DNA of 54,511 bases, taken from assembly GCA_028719205.1 (NCBI GenBank), contig JAQUKH010000016.1, positions 1-54,511 of the forward strand. Reading direction: 5' to 3'. This document shows, one piece after another, positions 18,345 to 24,799 of the stretch. Every line of letters starts with the position of its first letter. Positions within the stretch are counted from its first letter, which is position 1. The DNA comes from a bacterium (GTDB taxonomy: Bacteria; JACRDZ01; JAQUKH01). The notes under the pieces are model-generated. The model was not told where the DNA came from. It searched no databases and saw only the letters and a program-made list of their open reading frames with translations. Both the position numbers and the translations under genes were made by a program.

Positions 18345-18925
18345 TTCCTTACAGTTAGAATATCTTTAATGATATTTTCTAAATGGATTATCGCTAAAAA
18401 ACGGCCGGATGTTTCTTCTTTTTCATCAGAAGACGATGCTTCACTGATCTTTATCTCTCCATATATAAATTCGGACTTCACCCGGTCCAATGTTGATAAA
18501 GGGGAATCGATATGAGACATTTGAATATCGATAACTTCAGAAACACTGTCCACCAGCAAACCGATCTTTACCTTATTATTCTCAACAATTAAAACTCTTG
18601 CTTCACCGCTAAGATCGGAAACCGGTGTACTGAAAAGCTTCCTCAGGTCAATAACCGGTATGATCTCTCCCCTGATATTTGTAACTCCAAGTATATATTC
18701 CAGCACTTGAGGTACAGCAAAAATTCTCGGTACCTTAATGATCTCTTTAACATCTTCTATTTTGGTGCCATACCATTCTTTAGAAAGATTAAATACAACG
18801 AGATACATTCTTTTATCTTCTGATATATCTTTCACGCGGTTTTTTTGGACTGACATATCCTCCTGCCATTGTTCTTTTTTAGACTTAGCCCGGTTAGGAT
18901 TATTATCACTTTTTATTTCAGTCAT
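18341..18925 (-). CDS. CheW-like coupling protein, first gene of the chemosensory operon
   Basis: The CheW domain covers about 40-190, with KEIIKVPRIFAVPQVLEYILGVTNIRGEIIPVIDLRK, cited here as KVPRIFAVP, GVTNIRG and PVIDLRK. A charged 35-residue N-terminal extension precedes it. It couples the receptor array to CheA-REC. The ATG at 18925 has a strong GGAGG eight bases upstream. A perfect sigma-28 -10 element lies 36 bases before the ATG, making this the promoter-proximal gene of the operon that runs to 7825. Confidence 0.9.
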   Translation of the reverse strand: MTEIKSDNNPNRAKSKKEQWQEDMSVQKNRVKDISEDKRMYLVVFNLSKEWYGTKIEDVKEIIKVPRIFAVPQVLEYILGVTNIRGEIIPVIDLRKLFSTPVSDLSGEARVLIVENNKVKIGLLVDSVSEVIDIQMSHIDSPLSTLDRVKSEFIYGEIKISEASSSDEKEETSGRFLAIIHLENIIKDILTVRK

Positions 18926-18960
18926 ATTTTATTCCTCCAAGTAAACAAGTATATAGCGTT

Positions 18961-18988
18961 TTATCGGCAAAAAGCATTTACTTCTAAA
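18961..18988 (-). promoter_or_regulatory. Predicted sigma-28 (FliA) promoter of the chemosensory operon
   Basis: On the minus strand GCCGATAA (18968-18961) matches the FliA/SigD -10 consensus exactly. Sixteen bases upstream is TTTA (18988-18985), a partial match to the TAAA -35. A start near 18954 would give a leader of about 29 bases containing the GGAGG of cheW. A FliA-type sigma gene is encoded at 895-1722. Confidence 0.6.
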
Positions 18989-19023
18989 ACATATTTTTCT
19001 AACTAATCACTGGAATATTATGT

Positions 19024-19029
19024 TATAAT
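19024..19029 (+). promoter_or_regulatory. Extended -10 element of the 945-aa secreted protein gene
   Basis: TGTTATAAT gives an extended -10 (TGn before TATAAT at 19024-19029), with no clear -35. Only 11 bases separate it from the ATG at 19041, so the transcript would have a leader of about 5 bases and no Shine-Dalgarno. Confidence 0.55.
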
Positions 19030-19040
19030 TATATATTACA

Positions 19041-21878
19041 ATGGTCTTTTTAAGATTAATAATATTACTATTAGCGGTTATCATCCCCTTTTCGGTATCT
19101 CTTGCCAATTGGTCAAAAGAAACAATCATAAGCGATAAGAATCTTAGGTCAACTAACCCCAGCATAACATCGGATAACAAAGGTAATATATACGCGGTTT
19201 GGCAAACTAACGGCGAAGAATCACAGGACATTTATTTTTCCAAATATGACGGCCGGTGGAGCCCGATCGACAAGATAACAGAATCCAAAGGCAAACCCCA
19301 AATGCCTGTAATAATATCAGATGTTTTTAACAATCTGCATTTGGTTTGGCAGGACAAGATCTCATCAAATTATAATATTTATTTTGAATCTTTTTACAAA
19401 AATTTTTCTAACGGATGGCTGAAAAACATAAAAGTATCGAGGGAAAACTCCCAGGCTGCTGATCCCGATATCGCGGCTGATAAGACCGGGAACATCCATG
19501 TTGTCTGGAAGGCTTTGGAAAATGATAATTATGAAATATATTACAAAAAATTTGATCCCGCTAAAGGCTGGGAACCTGATATAAAACTCACGAAAGGATC
19601 TGTATCTGCCGCGAGCCCGAAACTCGCGGTGGACAAATACAATAACCTGCACCTTGCCTGGCGGGATAACCGCGACGGCAACTATGAAATTTATTATAAA
19701 TATTTTGACGGAAAGAACTGGAGCGATGATTTCCGCATAACTAACGACCCCGCTTCATCGGAAAACCCTGAAATAGCGGTAGATAACTACCAGAATGTCC
19801 ATATTGTCTGGCGGGATAACAGGGATAAAACTTACGCGATATATTATAAAAAATGGAACGGTAAGATATGGGAACCCGATCAGAGGATCTCAAATATTAC
19901 TAACGCCTCCGCTTCAACAACTAATCCGGCTATCACTATAGATATTTTGGGGGTGATCCATGTTGTCTGGCAGGATAACAGGGATGGGAATTACGAGATC
20001 TATTACAAAAAATTCGACGGGAAATGGAGCGAAGATTCACGCGTTACAAATGATAAATTCAATTCATATAATCCCAAAATAATTTCCGATTCCGTGGCTA
20101 ACCTCCATCTGGTATGGTACAACCAGGAAAATGATTCATCTTATATCTACTACAAAAAATTCGTTTCCCCGAGGCCTTTGATCAAAGCGGTAAAAGATAC
20201 CAAAGTGAACAACGATACCGGCGCGGCAGGCCAGGCAGAAACGAGTTTAGCCATAAATACGTACGGGGAAACTTTTATATGCTGGGCCGATGTCAGGCTG
20301 GGTGAATTTAATTCAGATATTTACGCGCAATTTTACAACAATGATTTTATAAAAGCAGGGGACAACTTTCGCGTGAATAATGATAAAAAATCCGCTATCC
20401 AGGGGCATCCGCGCGTGTCTCTTTTTTCAAATGATTATTTTGGTGTTGTCTGGCAGGACGAAAGAAATGAAAACTCAGATATCTATTGCCAGGTTTATGA
20501 TGTCGGCTGTGAACCAAAAGGCGATAATTACAAAATTAATGATGACAAGGCAGGATCAGACCAGGATCAGCCGGATATTGCCGGGTTAAAAAATAAACCG
20601 GCGTTAGTTGTCTGGCGGGATGAAAGGGACGGACAGCTTGAAATTTACGGGCAAATATTAGATACTACAATCTCTTTTATAGGAAAAAATTTTAAAATCA
20701 CCCAGTCACCAAAAAAAATGTATTGCCGGTGGCCGACGGTTTCCGCTTCCGGCCGCGAATTCTATATAGCTGCCTGGGCGGATAACCGCGGAGGAAATTG
20801 GGACATATACGGGCAGAAAATACAAGCTGACGGTAAATTAACAGGAAAAAATTTTAAAATAAATGAAATATCAACAGAAAATTGCAATCACCCGTCTGTC
20901 GCGTGCGACCTGAACGGTAATTTTCTTGTTACCTGGTGGTCAAGCGGAAAAGGGAACACAGTTGTTGTTTACGCGCAATTTTTTGATGAAAACAGCAAAC
21001 CTGTCGGCAAGAATTTTCTGGTCGGTGATACTAATAACGGAGATATCAAACAAATTGATCCTGTAACTGACATTGATACGAATGGAAATTCCGTTATAGC
21101 ATGGCTGGATTACCGCAATGGAGATCCTGATATTTACGCTCAGAGATATGATCCGAAAGGAACAAACATAAATTACAATTTTCAGGTAAATGATTATACA
21201 ATAGAACAAACTCTAATTAAAACCGGCTCAACACCTATCTATGAAGGAATTATCCAAAATGAACCGGAAGTAAAATTTCAGCAAAAAGGAAATATTGTTT
21301 TTACATGGGTAGACCACCGTTTGGGCAATCCTGATATCTTCGCCTGCCGTTTTGAACCTGTAAATATGCTGCCGATAGCCGATCCCGGTTCAGATCTCAT
21401 GTGGGAGGTAAATATGCCGGTTACTCTGGATGGTTCAGCCAGCCGCGACCCTGACGGAGACACTATCGTAAGTTATTCATGGATCCAAACCGCCGGGCCC
21501 GCGGTTACGCTTGAAAATCCGCAGTCTTCCAGGCCGGGTTTTACACCAAAAGCAGTCGGACAATACACATTTAAACTTATAGTCAATGACGGCCTTATAA
21601 ACAGCGAACCCGCGCTGGTCAATATCACAGCCGTGGATAATACTCCTCCAACTATCACAATTGAAAACATTTATCCGGTGAATAAAGAAAATATCCAGCC
21701 TATAATTAAGATTGATGACAATTCAAATCTGCCTGTCGACATAACAATTACATTGGATGAAGGGTCTTATACGCCGGGAACAATGATCAGCGCAAAAGGC
21801 AACCATATACTGGATGTAATCGCGGTTGACAAATGCGGGAACACTTCCTATAAGCAGATAAAGTTCAGTATTGAATAA
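19041..21878 (+). CDS. Large secreted beta-propeller-like repeat protein with PKD domain
   Basis: A signal peptide (LIILLLAVIIPFSVSLANW) precedes about 700 residues of repeats. The repeats carry a core like VWQDNRDGNYEIYYKKFDG, at first every 45-55 residues and then as a variant reading VVWQDERNENSDIYCQ. This resembles sialidase/BNR or WD40-like propeller blades, and the count suggests two propellers. Residues about 755-840 form a PKD domain (PIADPGSD, VTLDGSASRDPDGDTIVSYSW). An Ig-like domain of about 90 residues ends the protein. No catalytic motif, sorting signal or LPXTG is seen. A surface adhesion or recognition role is likely. It is transcribed divergently from the chemosensory operon. 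Confidence 0.8.
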   Translation: MVFLRLIILLLAVIIPFSVSLANWSKETIISDKNLRSTNPSITSDNKGNIYAVWQTNGEESQDIYFSKYDGRWSPIDKITESKGKPQMPVIISDVFNNLHLVWQDKISSNYNIYFESFYKNFSNGWLKNIKVSRENSQAADPDIAADKTGNIHVVWKALENDNYEIYYKKFDPAKGWEPDIKLTKGSVSAASPKLAVDKYNNLHLAWRDNRDGNYEIYYKYFDGKNWSDDFRITNDPASSENPEIAVDNYQNVHIVWRDNRDKTYAIYYKKWNGKIWEPDQRISNITNASASTTNPAITIDILGVIHVVWQDNRDGNYEIYYKKFDGKWSEDSRVTNDKFNSYNPKIISDSVANLHLVWYNQENDSSYIYYKKFVSPRPLIKAVKDTKVNNDTGAAGQAETSLAINTYGETFICWADVRLGEFNSDIYAQFYNNDFIKAGDNFRVNNDKKSAIQGHPRVSLFSNDYFGVVWQDERNENSDIYCQVYDVGCEPKGDNYKINDDKAGSDQDQPDIAGLKNKPALVVWRDERDGQLEIYGQILDTTISFIGKNFKITQSPKKMYCRWPTVSASGREFYIAAWADNRGGNWDIYGQKIQADGKLTGKNFKINEISTENCNHPSVACDLNGNFLVTWWSSGKGNTVVVYAQFFDENSKPVGKNFLVGDTNNGDIKQIDPVTDIDTNGNSVIAWLDYRNGDPDIYAQRYDPKGTNINYNFQVNDYTIEQTLIKTGSTPIYEGIIQNEPEVKFQQKGNIVFTWVDHRLGNPDIFACRFEPVNMLPIADPGSDLMWEVNMPVTLDGSASRDPDGDTIVSYSWIQTAGPAVTLENPQSSRPGFTPKAVGQYTFKLIVNDGLINSEPALVNITAVDNTPPTITIENIYPVNKENIQPIIKIDDNSNLPVDITITLDEGSYTPGTMISAKGNHILDVIAVDKCGNTSYKQIKFSIE

Positions 21879-21883
21879 TTTTT

Positions 21884-21958
21884 TTAGAACCAGATATTGA
21901 AAGCAATTAAAAGAATAAATACGACCGCGATACCTACTTTTGACATAATCTTATCCAT
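21884..21958 (-). CDS. 24-residue single-span membrane peptide
   Basis: The ATG at 21958 has an excellent AAGGAG six bases upstream. The encoded peptide is M-D-K-I-M-S-K followed by a 14-residue hydrophobic stretch (VGIAVVFILLIAF) and N-I-W-F, then TAA. Length, charge and the strong ribosome binding site fit a real small membrane protein. No family is recognised. It converges on the 945-aa gene with only 5 bases between stop codons. Confidence 0.55.
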   Translation of the reverse strand: MDKIMSKVGIAVVFILLIAFNIWF

Positions 21959-21963
21959 AAGAA

Positions 21964-22281
21964 GCTCCTTTTTAGATTTTTATGTTTTTGCCGGCAAAAA
22001 TAATAAGTTCTCCGATACAAACTAAAAACCTCCTTCCTTTAAAAACCAGGCTGACTCTCTACAGTTTCAAAGGCTAATGCTTTAAGTGATTTCTTACTGG
22101 ATTGTGTCTGACAATGTTAAAATGCCGTCTTTGGATTGGATTTTACGCGTTCATCCTTTTCAGAGATTTTCGAGGCGCATAAGAATACCTCATAATAACA
22201 CAAATAAGCAGCCGCAAGTATTTTATTTTAAAATTGGTGAAAATTATTGTACTCGAAAAAAAACGTCTCGGATACGGAATA
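21964..22281 (-). other. Unassigned 318-base region with palindrome, upstream of a small-peptide gene
   Basis: No convincing gene lies here on either strand. It holds a perfect 16-bp palindrome TTTTTGCCGGCAAAAA (21985-22000). It also holds a purine-rich ribosome-binding-like AAGGAAGGAGG on the minus strand (complement near 22029-22041) without a good ATG after it, and imperfect inverted segments (CCAGGCT near 22047). It could be a long structured leader for the 24-residue peptide or decayed coding sequence. I do not recognise a known riboswitch. Confidence 0.4.
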
Positions 22282-22455
22282 CTACTTCCTCGGGAAATTA
22301 TTAATACCCTTTGTTATTTGTTCCAGATTGACCAACATCCTAAACGCGACGCATTGCCCTTTTTCTGAGAACGTGTCGGTCATAATATACCACGCGCAAT
22401 TATTATCACATGAGAACTCACGGTTTATCGGGCATTTCTTTTCTGCTTTGTTCAT
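22282..22455 (-). CDS. Small cysteine-rich protein, 57 aa
   Basis: The ATG at 22455 follows AAGGAAGG with a 6-base spacer. The product begins MNKAEKKCPINREFSCDNNC and continues AWYIMTD. Cysteines are at 8, 16, 20 and 35, spaced as in a small zinc or metal site (CP-x6-C-x3-CAWY-x12-C). Small proteins with a CP...C...CAW core occur in many bacteria and phages without known function. It is not in an evident operon; the next minus-strand gene upstream is 180 bases away. Confidence 0.65.
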   Translation of the reverse strand: MNKAEKKCPINREFSCDNNCAWYIMTDTFSEKGQCVAFRMLVNLEQITKGINNFPRK

Positions 22456-22550
22456 ATTTTACCTTCCTTTTTTTATTTATTTAAGAGTACCGCAATTAAT
22501 TATATCAAATATTTATATCAAGAATAGATGAATTGATGGTGGGATTTTAT

Positions 22551-22590
22551 TGTAGGGGCAGGTTCTAAACCTGCCCTCTTGATCTGTTTG
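22551..22590 (+). repeat. Dispersed palindromic repeat, copy A
   Basis: TGTAGGGGCAGG begins a palindrome with 9-bp arms: GGGCAGGTT (22556-22564), CTA, AACCTGCCC (22568-22576). It is followed by TCTTGATCTGTTTG. The flanks TTGTAGGGGC and CTTGATCTGTTT are shared with copy B at 23699, while the hairpin sequence differs, as expected of a family of related elements rather than one recent copy. Confidence 0.65.
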
Positions 22591-22620
22591 TTTTTTTGTT
22601 AATAGTTATGAAACACCGGA

Positions 22621-22650
22621 CTCCATGCCCCATGCTCTATGCGCCATGCT
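22621..22650 (-). repeat. Tandem 7-base repeats at the end of a gene
   Basis: On the minus strand four consecutive heptamers read GCATGGC, GCATAGA, GCATGGG, GCATGGA. The stop codon of the adjacent 141-aa gene (TAG) lies inside the second unit, so the repeat supplies its last codons. Confidence 0.6.
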
Positions 22651-23062
22651 TTTTTACATCTGCGCTTTTACAGTCTTTTACCCATTTCATCTCACTAAGA
22701 TATTCATATTTACCGCCGCATTTGCACGACATTTTACAATCATCTAGTTTTACATTTTCGCATTTAGGGCAAATAAGAGACGGCCTGAAGGTGAATAGCG
22801 GGCGTTTCATAATTAATTGCCACGCATATAAGCCTAAAAATAGAAAAAATGTAACGACGAAAATATCAGATAACCAATGTAATAAAAACACATCCAACGG
22901 CATCATATTTTTAATATTATTACCGTATCCGGTTAATGTTAGTACAGACATAAGTAAAAATGCAATAAGAGAGCAGAACAAAGGCCATTTAAGACTCTTA
23001 TATTTTCTTTCTCTTTCTTTTCTATCCTTCTCGATCTCTTCATTACTCATACGGATCCACAT
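22637..23062 (-). CDS. Two-span membrane protein with C-terminal zinc ribbon
   Basis: Up to 141 aa. A charged N-terminus (NEEIEKDRKERERKYK) precedes TM1 (about 27-45) and TM2 (about 62-85). A zinc-ribbon-like tail follows, with CPKC, a further Cys in LDDCKMSC, and CKCGG. The fourth codon onward may be a later start: the Met at residue 5 (MSNEEIEK) is plausible. The C-terminus runs into a tandem heptamer repeat and may be altered. Function unknown. A zinc ribbon on a small membrane protein suggests binding of a partner rather than catalysis. Confidence 0.55.
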   Translation of the reverse strand: MWIRMSNEEIEKDRKERERKYKSLKWPLFCSLIAFLLMSVLTLTGYGNNIKNMMPLDVFLLHWLSDIFVVTFFLFLGLYAWQLIMKRPLFTFRPSLICPKCENVKLDDCKMSCKCGGKYEYLSEMKWVKDCKSADVKKHGA

Positions 23063-23264
23063 ATAACTGATTTATCCTCCATTTTCCAACTTCCGCGCTT
23101 CCAAGCTGTATTATTTCTTAAAGAGCGTTTTTAAATTATATCAAAGATTTGGATTGGTATTAGGGAAATTAAACAATAATATTTTGGTGGGTGCATTTTA
23201 TTAAAATGGTTAAAACGGATTGAACAGTAATTAATTCACACTAGAAAACAACGTGGACATTACG

Positions 23265-23513
23265 CTAAATTATTGTGATTACGGTTGGTATTTTTTTCAG
23301 CTTATTGAATATTTCATTTCTTTTTTCTTCGCTTTCGACGGTCACTGTCAAACTAAACGAAGTATATTTACCGGTCTTGCTTTTATTACTAGTACAAAAC
23401 TTATAACTTTCATTCCCCATGATTGACGGCATGGCCTTTTCTACAACATCTCCTTCAAAACCGATGATCTTGTAAGTCCATTCGCAGGGATAATCTATTT
23501 TTGGTTTTTCCAT
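23265..23513 (-). CDS. DUF493 (YbeD-like) family protein
   Basis: Starting at the ATG at 23513, the 82-aa product reads MEKPKIDYPCEWTYKIIGFE and ends with EKRNEIFNKLKKIPTVITII. The YPC(E)..YKIIG start, the serine-rich SFSLTVTVES strand and the final VxxxI strand match the small ferredoxin-like DUF493 fold. E. coli YbeD is the best known relative. Its proposed role is regulatory ligand or protein binding, unproven. Upstream in-frame codons exist (to 23552) but do not match the family, so the later ATG is chosen. Confidence 0.7.
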   Translation of the reverse strand: MEKPKIDYPCEWTYKIIGFEGDVVEKAMPSIMGNESYKFCTSNKSKTGKYTSFSLTVTVESEEKRNEIFNKLKKIPTVITII

Positions 23514-23651
23514 ATGATAGAACAGTATACCAAATATATTTTTACAACGCAATGTCTCAACAATTTTGTTTTATCGGTTCAAATCAGTTTAAATTGTTCA
23601 GACGGTTTAAATGGTAATTAATTAAATATAGCAATAACATCCCAAATAGTT

Positions 23652-23672
23652 AGTATCACTGGGAACCAACGT
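23652..23672 (+). repeat. Short dispersed repeat next to palindrome copy B
   Basis: A 21-base block starting AGTATCACTGGGAACC recurs on the other strand at 35035-35055 with two mismatches (AGTATCGCTAGGAACC). Both lie within 50 bases of a GTAGGGGC-type palindrome. Confidence 0.5.
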
Positions 23673-23698
23673 TTCTGACACAAATAAAAAGATTTTTC

Positions 23699-23740
23699 TT
23701 GTAGGGGCGACCCTATGTGGTCGCCCGCTTGATCTGTTTA
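23699..23740 (+). repeat. Dispersed palindromic repeat, copy B
   Basis: TTGTAGGGGCGACC opens a hairpin with arms GGGCGACC (23705-23712) and GGTCGCCC (23719-23726) around CTATGT. It is followed by GCTTGATCTGTTTA, the same flank as copy A. It overlaps the 3' end of the 117-aa gene and supplies its final codons and stop. Confidence 0.65.
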
Positions 23741-24066
23741 TTTCTATTTTTTCTCCCAAATAATTTAGGGAAAGGATCCCACATGTCACGATACGCGTAT
23801 ACATATTCCACTGCGACATGTTTATCTATTCCATAATAATATCTACAAAGTTTTCTATACAATTCAACCATGTTTTTATCAAAACAAAAACCCAGCATTC
23901 CATCAAGGGTACATTCAATACGATGTTTATCACTACAATCAGAAACAATAATCGAATTTACTTCCTGCGAATAAAAAGTTTCAGCTTTCACCGCAAGCTT
24001 ATGAATGCCATTCGCTAAATTTCTGATATTATTAACAAATTTGGTATTCAATTTTTTTAATGCCAT
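23713..24066 (-). CDS. Hypothetical protein at the end of the type I R-M operon
   Basis: The ATG at 24066 follows TAGGA with a 7-base spacer, 8 bases after the YgjP-like gene. The 117-aa product has helix-rich sequence (MALKKLNTKFVNNIRNLANG) and a region with three cysteines. One of these is in SDCSDKHRIECTLDGMLGFC. No family is recognised. The last residues (KQIKRATT) are encoded by a dispersed palindromic repeat, so the original C-terminus has probably been replaced. Its position after hsdR and the peptidase suggests a role in the defence locus, but nothing in its sequence proves it. Confidence 0.55.
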   Translation of the reverse strand: MALKKLNTKFVNNIRNLANGIHKLAVKAETFYSQEVNSIIVSDCSDKHRIECTLDGMLGFCFDKNMVELYRKLCRYYYGIDKHVAVEYVYAYRDMWDPFPKLFGRKNRNKQIKRATT

Positions 24067-24073
24067 TATAATC

Positions 24074-24799
24074 CTAAAAACAATATTTAAAACCCTCTTT
24101 ACGAAGCCGTTCACGGCGAATTTCATAATCAGGAATAATTGTACCAAGAATTTTCCAAAAATCTTTTGAATGGTTTACATGTTTCAAGTGGCAAAGTTCA
24201 TGAACTACAATATAATCAATTAACGATATTGGAGCCATAATTATATGCCAATTAAAACGGATACAACCTTTATGATTGCAGCTTCCCCATCGCTTGCTTT
24301 GATTAGCAAGAATTATTTCCGGTACAATCAGTTTTAATTTTTTTGCATATATTTTTACTCTTTTAGCCAAAATTATTTTTGCATGTTTTTTGTACCAATG
24401 TATAAGCTTATTTCTAACCTCGGCTATCGTATTTAAATCACTATTGAGATTAACTAAAAATCTTCCACCTTTCACGGTAATATCTGACTTATTTTTAGAC
24501 TTCAATATTCTCAGCCGTATTTGCCTCCCCAAATATAAAAAAGTTTCACCGGTAATAAATTCTCTTTTTGGCAAATTCTCCATAACTTCATTTATTCGGC
24601 GTTGTTTATCCAAAATCCACGCGGCTTTGGAATGTATCAATTTTGAAAGGAACTTAATAGTTGGTTTTAGGGGTGTCCTCAAAAATACTCCTTCAACCGG
24701 ATCAACAAAAATACTTATGGTTTTTCTTTTTTTACTGCGTTTAACAAAGAAGTTGATTTTTCTTTTGCCAAATAAAACTGTTCCCTTTTCTACTATCAT
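24074..24799 (-). CDS. YgjP-like (DUF45) zinc metallopeptidase
   Basis: This 241-aa protein contains the zinc-binding motif HELCH in YIVVHELCHLKHVNHSKDFW, with a further His six to eight residues on. The family block RWGSCNHKGCIRFNWHIIMAP precedes it. This is the SprT/DUF45 type of cytosolic metallopeptidase, often carried beside type I restriction genes. It overlaps the hsdR stop by 4 bases (ATGA), so it is translated with HsdR. It may assist turnover of the restriction complex, which is inference. Confidence 0.85.
   Translation of the reverse strand: MIVEKGTVLFGKRKINFFVKRSKKRKTISIFVDPVEGVFLRTPLKPTIKFLSKLIHSKAAWILDKQRRINEVMENLPKREFITGETFLYLGRQIRLRILKSKNKSDITVKGGRFLVNLNSDLNTIAEVRNKLIHWYKKHAKIILAKRVKIYAKKLKLIVPEIILANQSKRWGSCNHKGCIRFNWHIIMAPISLIDYIVVHELCHLKHVNHSKDFWKILGTIIPDYEIRRERLRKEGFKYCF

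Noticed and set aside
21934-22020. A 28-codon TTG-start frame after a GGAGG-like stretch
   Set aside because: It uses a weak start, overlaps the better-supported 24-residue peptide in another frame, and has an odd composition; kept only as part of the unassigned region.
22086-22531. Plus-strand open frames of 72 and 94 codons
   Set aside because: They oppose the well-supported cysteine-rich gene and lack ribosome binding sites or recognisable composition.
22596-23066. A 156-codon plus-strand frame
   Set aside because: It is antisense to the two-span zinc-ribbon protein, whose hydrophobic spans and CxxC pairs are far more protein-like.
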